A stretch of 62,207 nt of DNA from a virus, in IMG/VR virus record IMGVR_UViG_3300025141_000087, positions 1-62,207 of that record; one strand, written 5' to 3'. The position numbers and the translations under genes are program-made. This document shows, one piece after another, positions 48,749-59,800 of the stretch; positions within the stretch are counted from its first letter, which is position 1; each line of letters begins with the position of its first letter. The notes beneath the pieces are model-generated. The model searched no databases, had not been told where the DNA came from, and was given only the letters and a program-made list of their open reading frames with translations.

Positions 48749-51700
48749 TTAATACATATCCCCTTTTGTCGGCTTTTTCTTACCAGGTTTGGTTTGTTTC
48801 TCTTTCGCCGAATCGAAAATGCCAGAAATATCAAAGCCGGTTTTCGGCGGAATGTACCCGGCGCCCATCGCGCCGCCGATTTTGGGAGTTAAAATTGGGA
48901 TAGTTGATTTCATCATTGTGTTGCTGAGACTCTTAAGTCCCGCCATTATTGGCTGGCCGAGGGTCGGTATTATTTTAGCAGAAGAAGGAAGAAACCCACC
49001 AGGCAATGTGCCTGGAGATAACCCAATTGCGGTCTCTGCGGCGGAGGTAACGGCGGCAGCAGTCGCTGCAGCGATCTGAATTTGGCCAGCAGTAGGAGCG
49101 CCCACTGCGGCAAGAACTGGCGCTGCAGCCTGAATTGCGGCCGCTGCAGCTGGAGATATCGGAGGTGGGTTCAGATTCAACGCGGCAGCAAAATTAATTT
49201 TCGGTTTCCCGGGTTTCATAAAAAAGTGTTTATTATATATTGGGAAATCAAACGCTTCAATCTCAGGTATATTTACTTGAGAATTGCTATGTCTTTTAAC
49301 TCTACAAACAAGTCTGTTATCGCGATCATCCATCTTAAAACTACCTTCGTTAGAGTTAATCCTTTCCCACTGTTCCATTCCTATTTGTTGAAATAATGGA
49401 TCACTCATTTGTGCTTCATTTTTTCCAGTGCCATCTACAATTCTGTACCCTGTTAACATCTCAACACTGCAAAGGTTCATAAAATTCAAATAAAAGAACC
49501 CCAAACTGTCACTTTTTTTATTCGGATTAAAAACTTCACGTTCTAAATCAAGTGCTAAATCATGTTCTTCTTTAGGTTTCGATTTTTGTGTGCAAACGGC
49601 AATCATTGCTTTATATTGATTTGGATAATTTGATAAATCTCCAGCAACATCTAAATCGAAAACCCTTTGGACAGGACTATCAATATTAAAATGTGCATAT
49701 GGATCAAACTTATAAGTTGGATGAGAAAAATAACTTGACAATTTAAGTAAAGCTTTATTAGGGTTTGTTAAATCATTTACATAAACTCCTTGAGGCGTAT
49801 TTTTATTTACGCCATGCCCAGCCAGAGGTGCGACTAATGGAAGAGTGCTGAGAACACTAGTAAATTTTATTATATCTGTAAAAGGTGTTGTTTCTTGACA
49901 ATAATCGGAGATTTGATCGTCTTCAACGTGAACATTAAAAGATTCCATGCTGCTGACAGTACAACTTTTACTAGCCATAAAATCAATCAGCCCGCCGCGT
50001 AGCCTCTGCATTGCATTTGCTTTTGGAACTAAATTCCTTCCTATGGAGTACGGATTCTTATCAATATTCAAGCCATTGTTGTACCTTAAAGCTTCAATCA
50101 ATATTTGATTATATCTGTGTGGTTCATAAAATTTATTAGCTTGTTTTAATGCTTCAGATAAAAGATCGTAAACTACACCTTTTCTAGTGGATATTGACAT
50201 TGGGCTAAAATAAGCAAACTTTAAAGGATCCAGCCCTAACCTTACGCCTCCTTGAAAATCTTTGTCTAAATGTAGTGTTCCGGTTTTTTTTCCAAAATAC
50301 TTTCTCATTTCAAAATTGGATCGCTCTCTAAAATCCCCAGTATTAAGTAGCATAAGTCCAAATTCATTTGTAGAAGGTTCAGAAGTGAGATAATCTACTC
50401 CAAAATATTTTGACGTATCACTATCAAAGATGTCTTCAAAATTAGAAAACTCTTTTATTACTTTAAATGTTCTCGTTGCATCGACTTTAAGACTTTGTGG
50501 CTCTGAGCCGGGCCCGGAAGGGGCATCTTTTGTAACTGGTCCACTTATAGCAGAATCTAACATTCTTTCAACATTTATAGACAAATCAGAAACTAATTTC
50601 AAAAATGATCCAATTCCTTCAGGAGACCCAACAACAGGATCAACCATTTTAGCAATCTCCCTTATGAGGTTCTGTTGTGGGTGATCCTCTGCAGGGGCCG
50701 GGCCTGCTCCTTGGTATTGTGGTTGGAAGCCTTTTGTTAATAATTGAAAAATATCAACATATTGTGTAATTATATCCGTAAGAATGTTATTTTGCCCAGA
50801 ATGTTTTTTAGCTGATTGAGCGACATTGTTCAATAAAGTATTTTCAGCTATTGATCCTTCAGAAAACAATTGAAGTATATCGTCTAAAAATTCTGGAATA
50901 AAACTTTGTGCAACAAGACTATAATTAAGTTTGTATTTTCTACGACCAGCCTGGTTGAAACCGTGGGATTTCTCAACTGTTTCTGGAGAACTAATATTCT
51001 GTGAAACTGCAACGTTATAATACTTTTCAAATGTTGTCGTTATATTAACTAATTCTTGTAGTCTTTCTTCCATAAAATTTACAGTCGGATCTTCAATCTC
51101 AATTTCAACATCATATCGATAAAAACCATTTGTAATTTCTGACATCATATGATCAACTGCTGCAAAATGTCTCATAAATGGGTAGTCTGATCTAAACTCC
51201 TGCGTCATTAAATTAACTTCTTGTACAGTTGCAGCGACTTCCTTAGAGCGATTGGTACCATATATACCTGGATCGTCACCGACTTCAACAATTCTTTTCC
51301 CAGGCTGTAGCCTGGCGCTTCGGCCTCCAAATCCAGGACCAGACGAGAGTCCAATTTCATTATCTTTTGTGTGTACAAGCATCTCCGGAGGAATATTTCG
51401 ATCAAACTCAACTGACCTTTTTGTCCCGAGCTTGTTAACGCTAGAGGCAGTTGAATCAACTCGATTGCGTAATATCTTGAACGAACGTATATAACTTTTT
51501 CGTAGTAACTGACTTATGAACGAAGGACTAGAATTTTCAAATAAAATAGGGAAAGCTGAATTTTTCTTTACCATGGTCAAATAATCTACGCTAAAGAAAA
51601 ATCTACATTTTCCTTCGCGATCTTTAGATGTAAAAAGTTCAGAAAAATATGATGGCTTTCTTGATATATCCAAATTATCATTAATTGGAAAAGTTATAAC

Positions 51701-52708
51701 ATTTTGACCAAGTTTTTTATTTTCTACTTCTCTAAAATCAAATATTTGTCTCTCAATTCTTTTTAACGTTCTAAAATCTTGTACAGTTCGGTTATATACC
51801 ATTTCAGCAGTTAATTTTGGTTGATTTTTTTTAGGATTGTGAGCCTTCCCACCCATCCATCCAATATAACCTATACCGCTTCCGGGGCCATGATAGTGTA
51901 CTGGGCCATGCCATATTTTTCCTTTTGCTATTGCGTTGCCTTCTGAAGGGGAAAATTTGATGATCTCTTCGGCGGTTGGTGTCTGACGATAGATTGTTTT
52001 TTGTGTGACTAATTTTCCACCTCTGATAATAGGCTCATCTATATGTTGACCAAGAAGAATCTCGACTTCATCATCGCCTTTAAGCCCAAAATTTTGTTTT
52101 ATTTCATCAATATCTAAATAGGGAACTACAAATAAAGACAAATGACTTGGGCTCACCTCTTTAACTGATATAGTGTGTCTAAACGGTATGTCATAAATAA
52201 TGTTTCCATTATTATCAATTGTTTTATTATAATCCTTAATGTGATCTAGTATATCTTCGTCATCAGTAAGTTTAAAAAAAGAAGTATCAGACAAAGATAT
52301 AGTTGTGCTTTTGGCACCAGGGGGTGTCTTTTGGCCTGCCACCAAATCTTTTACCCGTTCGTTACTAGCATGCATGCCGCTATAAGCTGACTCGCTTTCC
52401 ACGCTAATGATTTTTATTTTATAAAACTTCAAAAAATCTTCGTTAAAAAGAAAACTAGAAACGAGATCTCTTCCTTTTGGAACTTTCGCCTTTAAGGAAA
52501 AATCAACAAAAACATCTAAACTTTCTTCCGAAGTCCCAGATAAATTTTTTGCTTCTGCAGACCATTCGGGCTCAAGTGCAGGTTTTTGTATATGAGGGTT
52601 TTTATTAAATAGAGATTCCCACTTTTCATTGGCTACATTTAAAACAATTTTGTTTATATAAACGCCCGGTAGAGCACTTTCAAAATAACTTGATAGATTA
52701 TCAGACAT
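48749..52708 (-). CDS. Large virion protein with Ala-rich hydrophobic C-terminus (1319 aa)
   Basis: From the ATG at 52708 the product has 1319 residues; the start overlaps the preceding TGA (TGATG) with AGGAG eight bases upstream. A TTG three bases earlier is not needed. The body is a mixed alpha/beta protein with WHGPVHYHGPGSGIGYIGWM near residue 265, followed by a VQDFRTLKRIERQIFDFRE helix. The last 150 residues switch to Ala/Gly/Pro-rich hydrophobic sequence (SPAAAAAIQAAAPVLAAVGA, IQIAAATAAAVTSAAE), ending in a Lys-rich tail. The end could be a membrane-active or packing segment. A tail or baseplate role is inferred from the neighbours. Confidence 0.66.
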   Translation of the reverse strand: MSDNLSSYFESALPGVYINKIVLNVANEKWESLFNKNPHIQKPALEPEWSAEAKNLSGTSEESLDVFVDFSLKAKVPKGRDLVSSFLFNEDFLKFYKIKIISVESESAYSGMHASNERVKDLVAGQKTPPGAKSTTISLSDTSFFKLTDDEDILDHIKDYNKTIDNNGNIIYDIPFRHTISVKEVSPSHLSLFVVPYLDIDEIKQNFGLKGDDEVEILLGQHIDEPIIRGGKLVTQKTIYRQTPTAEEIIKFSPSEGNAIAKGKIWHGPVHYHGPGSGIGYIGWMGGKAHNPKKNQPKLTAEMVYNRTVQDFRTLKRIERQIFDFREVENKKLGQNVITFPINDNLDISRKPSYFSELFTSKDREGKCRFFFSVDYLTMVKKNSAFPILFENSSPSFISQLLRKSYIRSFKILRNRVDSTASSVNKLGTKRSVEFDRNIPPEMLVHTKDNEIGLSSGPGFGGRSARLQPGKRIVEVGDDPGIYGTNRSKEVAATVQEVNLMTQEFRSDYPFMRHFAAVDHMMSEITNGFYRYDVEIEIEDPTVNFMEERLQELVNITTTFEKYYNVAVSQNISSPETVEKSHGFNQAGRRKYKLNYSLVAQSFIPEFLDDILQLFSEGSIAENTLLNNVAQSAKKHSGQNNILTDIITQYVDIFQLLTKGFQPQYQGAGPAPAEDHPQQNLIREIAKMVDPVVGSPEGIGSFLKLVSDLSINVERMLDSAISGPVTKDAPSGPGSEPQSLKVDATRTFKVIKEFSNFEDIFDSDTSKYFGVDYLTSEPSTNEFGLMLLNTGDFRERSNFEMRKYFGKKTGTLHLDKDFQGGVRLGLDPLKFAYFSPMSISTRKGVVYDLLSEALKQANKFYEPHRYNQILIEALRYNNGLNIDKNPYSIGRNLVPKANAMQRLRGGLIDFMASKSCTVSSMESFNVHVEDDQISDYCQETTPFTDIIKFTSVLSTLPLVAPLAGHGVNKNTPQGVYVNDLTNPNKALLKLSSYFSHPTYKFDPYAHFNIDSPVQRVFDLDVAGDLSNYPNQYKAMIAVCTQKSKPKEEHDLALDLEREVFNPNKKSDSLGFFYLNFMNLCSVEMLTGYRIVDGTGKNEAQMSDPLFQQIGMEQWERINSNEGSFKMDDRDNRLVCRVKRHSNSQVNIPEIEAFDFPIYNKHFFMKPGKPKINFAAALNLNPPPISPAAAAAIQAAAPVLAAVGAPTAGQIQIAAATAAAVTSAAETAIGLSPGTLPGGFLPSSAKIIPTLGQPIMAGLKSLSNTMMKSTIPILTPKIGGAMGAGYIPPKTGFDISGIFDSAKEKQTKPGKKKPTKGDMY

Positions 52709-53811
52709 CAAGACGTCTCCTTCTCAAATTCTGGCGGGCATGGATCCTCTTCGGGATCAAGATCATAAATGTTAGCAAATCCAACTTCTTCTTCGAAACA
52801 ATCAAAAACACGGTCTTGATCGGAAAAAATATGCTTTCTTCTTTGTACATTAATTGAAGCACAATAAAGTTCATTATCAATCTCTTCGTCAGTTAACATT
52901 TCAAAATAGTATTCTACATGCTTTTGGCTAGGAAGACCGAGATCCGTTTCTGGATCATGGAAATATAACAATTGCAGGTCATCTCCATCGACCTTATATA
53001 CTTCAATATCAAAGTTTTCTCTTTCAAATAAAGAATTTTTTTCTTCTGCCTCAAAAAGAAGATAATGTGGCCTAACTTGAAATGTAGAATTATCTTGGTA
53101 CACAGTCGCATGATACGCATCGCCGCCGCCGGAGTCGCCGTATGGCATATCAGAAAACACACCTAAATCTAATTCGTCTTCAACATTATCTTTTACCCAA
53201 GTTCCATCATCATTGACAAAAGAAATAAAAGTTTCATATGAGCTTGTTAAAAATAATTGTGGAATTCTTGAAATACCATTTGAACCAGATAGTGTTGGCT
53301 TTGAGCCAGTTAATTCGCTATTTAAAAATTTTATAGACCACGCAGGGACATAACTAGAACCATATTCTGAAGTTCCCAAAGGATGAGACAGCACATAGTC
53401 CTTGAGAGCGGCTGGTTGAGCATACATGACTTGAAATCTCATCATATCTTCTTCAGTCAATACCGGGTTTTGGCCCACTTCTACTTCAGTATCGTCAAAT
53501 TCGGGACCCATAGTTCTGGCTTCCTGTGCCAACTTACTCTTATTTTCAAGTATATGTTTGTTAGCCTTAGTCACCTCCGTCCCGGGTCCTGGGCTGAAAA
53601 CATATTGCGTTTTTGGTCTCACCGAATTCTTAATTCTTAACTCTGAATCATTTTGAGCTTCACTTAAATCAGTATATGAGGAATCATATATAACATCGGC
53701 ATCAAAAAAAGCATATTGAGAAGGCTTAAACTTCCCCAATGATAGTAAATGTTTACCATATTGAGTAAGCTGAATTTCAATTACGTCTTCTTTTTTATTA
53801 AAAAATGTCAT
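52708..53811 (-). CDS. Virion-type protein with baseplate-like N-terminus (367 aa)
   Basis: A 367-residue acidic protein. The N-terminus MTFFNKKEDVIEIQLTQYGK, followed by SLGKFKPSQYAFFDADVIY, is of the same pattern as the 347-residue protein at 44622. Later parts include YLLFEAEEKNSLFERENFDI and an acidic C-terminal region (DLDPEEDPCPPEFEKE). It lies between the giant protein and the 1319-residue protein, and its stop overlaps the next start by one base. It is probably a structural adaptor in the baseplate or tail appendage. No enzyme motif is visible. Confidence 0.66.
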   Translation of the reverse strand: MTFFNKKEDVIEIQLTQYGKHLLSLGKFKPSQYAFFDADVIYDSSYTDLSEAQNDSELRIKNSVRPKTQYVFSPGPGTEVTKANKHILENKSKLAQEARTMGPEFDDTEVEVGQNPVLTEEDMMRFQVMYAQPAALKDYVLSHPLGTSEYGSSYVPAWSIKFLNSELTGSKPTLSGSNGISRIPQLFLTSSYETFISFVNDDGTWVKDNVEDELDLGVFSDMPYGDSGGGDAYHATVYQDNSTFQVRPHYLLFEAEEKNSLFERENFDIEVYKVDGDDLQLLYFHDPETDLGLPSQKHVEYYFEMLTDEEIDNELYCASINVQRRKHIFSDQDRVFDCFEEEVGFANIYDLDPEEDPCPPEFEKETS

Positions 53812-53866
53812 TTTGTATAAATTCCAACCTTATAATAATTACTCATATTTAATAAAATATTCTTCA

Positions 53867-56800
53867 TTAAGTTCCTGGAACCTCCGAGCCCGGTGGTGGC
53901 TTTTGTGGAGGAATCGGAGGTAGCCATGGCAAGTTCACATTGCCGGCAACATCAGATAAAGTAGCCACATCATCTCCAATGGCTCCTCGAAGCTTGTATT
54001 CAGCTTCTACTTGTACTAGTTCAACAAGAGAAAAGAAATCATAAGGCCAATTATAATTATAATCTGGCTTCTTTAATTTTTCATCTCCAAACTCAAATTT
54101 AAACCTTTTGTCGTCTTTTGTGTCCTCTGTTACATTAAAGTAACTTTGCTCTGCTTTTTTCTTAACTTTGAAAACCATCCATCTGACATCTTTTGGCATC
54201 GTATTAAGATTTAAGAAATCCCAAGAGGCTGCAAGATCTAACGTTATGCTTGCCTCATCTTTTTGCGCTTCCGTAGCAATTTTTGGCATAAGATTTTGCC
54301 AAATATCAATAAGATCTTGTTTTTTCAAACAATGATGAAACTCGAAAATAAACATGGCAAATGGATCTATGCTACGATTTTTAATAAAATTCATATGTGG
54401 CGGTAGATAATACTTGCTCATTTTATTAACCATCTCGGTTATCGCTTTACTTGGAACACTAGACCCAAAGGCAGCTGCGCGTTTTGCTAGGTCGTCGAGA
54501 TTTGTTTCGGGCGACCTTTGTAAAAGCTGGGCATAATCAATGTGTCTTCGTGTAATTGGAAAGAATGGACTTGTTCCTTCGTCATAATTTGATCTTATTG
54601 GTATAGCGACAACAGCTTCAGAGATGATTTTATTATCTGCAATTTGACCTAATTTTCTGTCCGGACCAACGAGACCAGAAGGTTCTTTAAATCCTAATAC
54701 TTGGTATAATGATCCTGTTTGTCTGTGACCTAACCTAGTTTCATCAGACGGCTGAGTTCCAATCCCGTGTAGTGCATTTTCTCCAGCGCCTCCGAGCATT
54801 GCTTTTAATATGGCTGTTGGGTGTGATTCTCTCAAGCCCATATAAATTCCTTGAGAACCGGTTGGTTCGACTCCGTAACCATACCACATTCCGCGAGTAG
54901 AATAACCGAGATTCGTATCTATATTGCCAGAGAAATTTAATATTGGTGTTTCAAATTTTGGAGAAATAACCCATGCATCCAAAGACTCATCACCTTTCGA
55001 TGCCTTCGCTTCTATCGCCTGACCAGTGATTGGATTATATGTAATCTCTGGTACAGTTGTTCTACCAAAAAGATTTATTGACGATGCAACTCTCATTTTG
55101 GATTTGAAAGCAAGACTTTCATTGCCTTGCCCTTCTTCGCCAATCTGAAATGAACCAGATCCGTAATCTTTAAGAAGGTTCCAAGATTCTCTCCAATTAG
55201 GATCATATGTTGTTTCAACCTGGGCGCCGGCTATAACTTCTTCTATTGTAAACTCAGCAAGTTCTCCATGAGAAGAATGAAGATCAACTGCTGAAAGCAA
55301 TAGTCTGTGTTTATGTGGAGAAAAAGCTAATCTCGCTACTGATTTGCCATAGAAATATGGCGGTGTATAAGGAGCAAAAGCGGGATCTTGCGTTTGTGCT
55401 GCGACGTAGACCAAACTGGTAATTGGATCAAGAGGGTAATTATGTGTTTGACAAGTTGGTCCATAATGTATTCCCCTTGCTGAACCAGATTGCATATCTT
55501 GTTTATTGAAAGCCAAATCGCCGGAGCTGCGGCCAGCTTTGAATGGGAAATCTGGCCCTTCAAACATGATCATATCTTCATATGGGTTGTGTCCGGGAGG
55601 TTTGTCAACTGCGCTGCCGCTCATGCTGTATTTTTTTCCTGACTTTCTCAATGTCACATCCATAAAATATGTTGTTCCAGATAACATCTGAAATCTTCCC
55701 GGAGTCGACGTAAAGCTTTGGAACTTGCCTTTATCCAAGAAAAATCTTGGTATTTCTCCCAAGAAATTGTGCATTGCCATTGAGTAATTTGGTGTGTAAT
55801 CTCCTGTCCAAAGCGCGTGCTTTCCTTGAGTGAGATCGGTTATCTCGCCGGCGAGCCCTGGAGGGTGTATTAATGGTATTTCCGATCCTACGCCGTGGTC
55901 TCCGGAGTGGCTGACTGGCAGATATGTATGAGGTTCTATGAGAGACTCGAATGGAAAACGAATATTATGAATTTTTTCATATTCAAGACCCTCAGTGCCG
56001 ACGTCGTCCGATCCTGTTTGGGTAAGATAACCCATGCCAGCGAAGCCGATTGCGTTTGGCAACGATCCAGTCCAATGTGGCCAATCTACAGCGATGCCTG
56101 ATTTAATTGTATTATACATAATACCAGGGGCGAACCATGGTTGCAATAACGACTGTAATTGTTCTTGTGGGTGTACTTGTGGTGTCTTTCCGGCGAATGC
56201 AATAGATGAGGTTAAATGTGGTCCATAACTTTGCGAGAACATAGAACCCAATTGCACACATCTCAATACTGGATAAAAACCATTATATGGTAAGAGTTTT
56301 TTAACTGCTTTGCACTTTAATGTAAATTCTTTTGCCCTTCCTTTAACATCTTTCTGATAGTCGTTGCCAATAAGCTCTACAAATTTCATAAAATCAGAAT
56401 GAGAATATAGTTTGTAGAATGGCAAATTTCCAGTGCTAATTGGAGTATCTGAACTTGCAGTGTGTAATGCACCGACAAGAGATAAGAATTTTTTGTTCGT
56501 GGCAGCAAAGCCATTATCAATATAATAATCCATATGATCTGAAATTTTAAATTCTGGGAGGATTGAATAACCTTGTCCCATTGTTCTTACATCTACTGCC
56601 CACTGATCATATGAATCATAAAAAGGAGACTTCCCAGACAACAGTGAAGCACTATAATGAGGTTTAAAGTGTGCCCCACTGATGCCCTGGTCCGCATCCC
56701 ATGAATCATGCTGGATGATGTGAAGATATTTAGGAGGGATGAAGGTCTCAAAATTTGCAATAGGCGTCATGGACATATATTTATTTTGGAATAAATATGT

Positions 56801-59800
56801 CTGTGAAGCGGTTGGGACGGATCGTAAGCTATAATGAACAGAATCGGTTTTTAAGGTGTTTGCAACGATAGCATTAGAAGCAGTCATAGATGCATATGGG
56901 TTTGAAAATAACTCTCCACATAGAGTGCCGGATTCAGCAGAAGCATCTAATGGCCACATACTTAAACAAGGTGGAATCATTTCTAGACCATTTTGAAAAT
57001 CATGTTCAGAGGGTCCGATTCCTTTGTTGCGGTCGATCTGGCCGTATTTAAATATATAACCTGTCGTATCGTCATTCCACATACTTTCTCTAATTGTATT
57101 ACCCATTGAATTTAAAGCAAGAGCATCTGTCCTTAATCTATGTTCAGGTCTAGTTCTCCAGAACGTTCTATAATCTCTTCGATCATAACCCTGATGAGTT
57201 AGTCCCGAAGATTCTGTGTAATGTTGTCTTCCACGAATTTTGCCTAAATAAGCATTTTCTTCTTTCGGAAAGACAATTTCTCTATAATTCAGATTAAGCA
57301 AATCAAATGATTTTTCTTGTTGAAAGACTGGATTAATTTCATTTGTTATTTCATCATATATGACTTGATCGGGATCATTGATAATTCCTAATTTTTGATC
57401 CAACTCTCCTTGACCAATTGGGAAGTAATTCATATTATTGCCAAGTGTATGTCTAAAAGTAAAGACATTATTGGCCTTTCCACCTCTTGCAAGAACTATA
57501 CGTTGTTGTTCTACGTCGTCCACAGAAATATCGAATAAAGTATGCTCGATTGGTTTATATTTGTTTGTAACAGGCGTAATAGTTTCTTTTCTTACTGGAG
57601 ACTTGGCGCCGACTTTTTTCAGCTCTTGGAGAATGTTATCTGTGTAGCCATTAGTGCCATATCGTAATTCGGTTTGTGCGTCGGCCGGCGTGAAAAGTTT
57701 CTCGAGTTTGGTGGGGCTACGCTCGGAAGCAACCGGGCCGATTGAAAAATCAAGTAAATTCTTTTTCTTATGATATCGCGCAACAGGGTGTTCGCCTGTT
57801 CTAATTTGTTTCCAAGATGGGTAATGATATGGTCCGTTGCGGTGAAGCATAAGAGCGTTGAAGGCTTCTGGGTCTCGCCTTGGATTGTGCGCAAGGCCGG
57901 CGGTGTTCGCTTCAGAAGCTCCAATCGGATCATAATTTGTGACAAAGCCTCTCCCATGAGATGTAGCGTTGTCTGTTCCATTTATATAAGTGGGTGACTC
58001 GTGGTAGGCTGTCCAACCCAAATACGCTCCATGTGGGTGCTGCAAGCTATCATTATTACCGGGGGCACCTGTATCGTTGGGCCACCCAAGAGTATTTGTG
58101 GATGATGATATTGGTTCATATATAATTGTGTTTAACCCTACGAAATCAGTCGGATGAAAGCCACCAATATCCCCTTGAATAGCCTCGGCAAAAGGAACGC
58201 CCCAAGTTCGGACGGCGCCGGCGTTGTACCACGCAACCCCAAAATCACTTGCACTAACAAATACAATATCTGTTGAAGCGTTCCAAGCGTTGTATGCATT
58301 ATGTTCTTCTGATCCGCTTCTCATATAAGCAGGCTTTTGATATCCAAGAACTGTAAAGTCAGCTTTGGGCCTAGCCGGATCGGCTGGTGTTACGCCGAGA
58401 GAAAGAGGCTCAGTCGTAACACCAGTAACGTGATGCACAGAAGCTGTAATCCAAGCATATTGCAAATCGCTTCTTGGAATAACGCGGGTGACATACCAAT
58501 TATCATAAGATGAAGCAGTTCCAGCAAACTTAGGAGCCACAATATGTCCGCTGCTACTGAAAACTATTTTTGCTCTTCGATTTCTATGCACTTTATGATA
58601 TGATGCACTTGGTTCTTTTAAAGAGCTGTCATATCCGCCGGTGCCGGCATGTCTTGTTAACAACGTTTGCAAAGGCTGCCTTACACTAAGATTTCTATTG
58701 TTTAAACTATTGTATACTGAAAATTCTTCCGCAACAATATCTAAGAAGCCTCTAGACATAACTTCTGGGCCGCCAGGAGCGGAAAACTTTTCTACAAACA
58801 CAGAAGCATGTCTTCCTCTATCTGGCAATGCAAAGTCGTATACTCCTGAAACAAGTGTTGATACAACTGATCCTGATATAGCTCCTTTTGTTTCGGCAAA
58901 ATATCTAGGATTGGTAGAGCGACCGGATGTTTGTACAACTTCATAATTTTTAGTGTAATTGCCAATAACGGTGGAGCCGGTTGTAGTATGACCAATAGTT
59001 TGCTGTATGTTTTTGATATTAACCGGTCTTTTTGCATACCCATCGCGGGCTATCCAAGATCTGGCTGCGCTCCAACCTGGAGCGTCTTGATCAGCTACAG
59101 CTTGGACTACATGATCTACTGGTACGAGCTTAAGTTCTGTTGCATATCCTATTTCGCTATAAGCTGGTAGAACCACACTCCATGCTTCTTCTCTTCTACT
59201 AGGAGATGCCGTTCCGAATGCTCCTGTTGTCGTAAAGAAAACATGTCTATGTGGCATGCCACCAACATATTTCTCTGTAAATGGCCCTTGCATAGGGGTC
59301 TCTTTGCAGGTTCCATATGCGTCAACATGAATGTTTGTCGGTCCGCCAACTCCGGAAATAGCAGTAACAGAACCTGTTGTAAACGAAGAACTAAAGAGAC
59401 TAAATGGAGCATAAATTTCTCCTTTGTTTTGCTCATCATACGGCAAATAAACATTAAATGCTTGCCTAGTTTTTTTATCAAGATCAAGAAGATCTGAGCA
59501 TGCAGGATTTACAAAATCACTTGATTTTATATGTATATAATTATCTGATCCTGGAGTTAACAAGCTTTTATAGAAATCTAATCTTTTACTGGGAGCAAAA
59601 TTAATTCCACCATGAAGTTCAACATCCACTTTAGCTGAGAATTTATAAGGTTTTGTTAATTTTCTATATACATAAGGATTGGATCGATAGGTAGGACCAG
59701 AACTTGAAACAATTGTTGTGGCAATTGTTCTAATTGATTCTTTGCTGCTGTTAAGTCCAGCGTCTGAAGTACTACCTAGGTGGGTTTGTCCATCTCTTCC

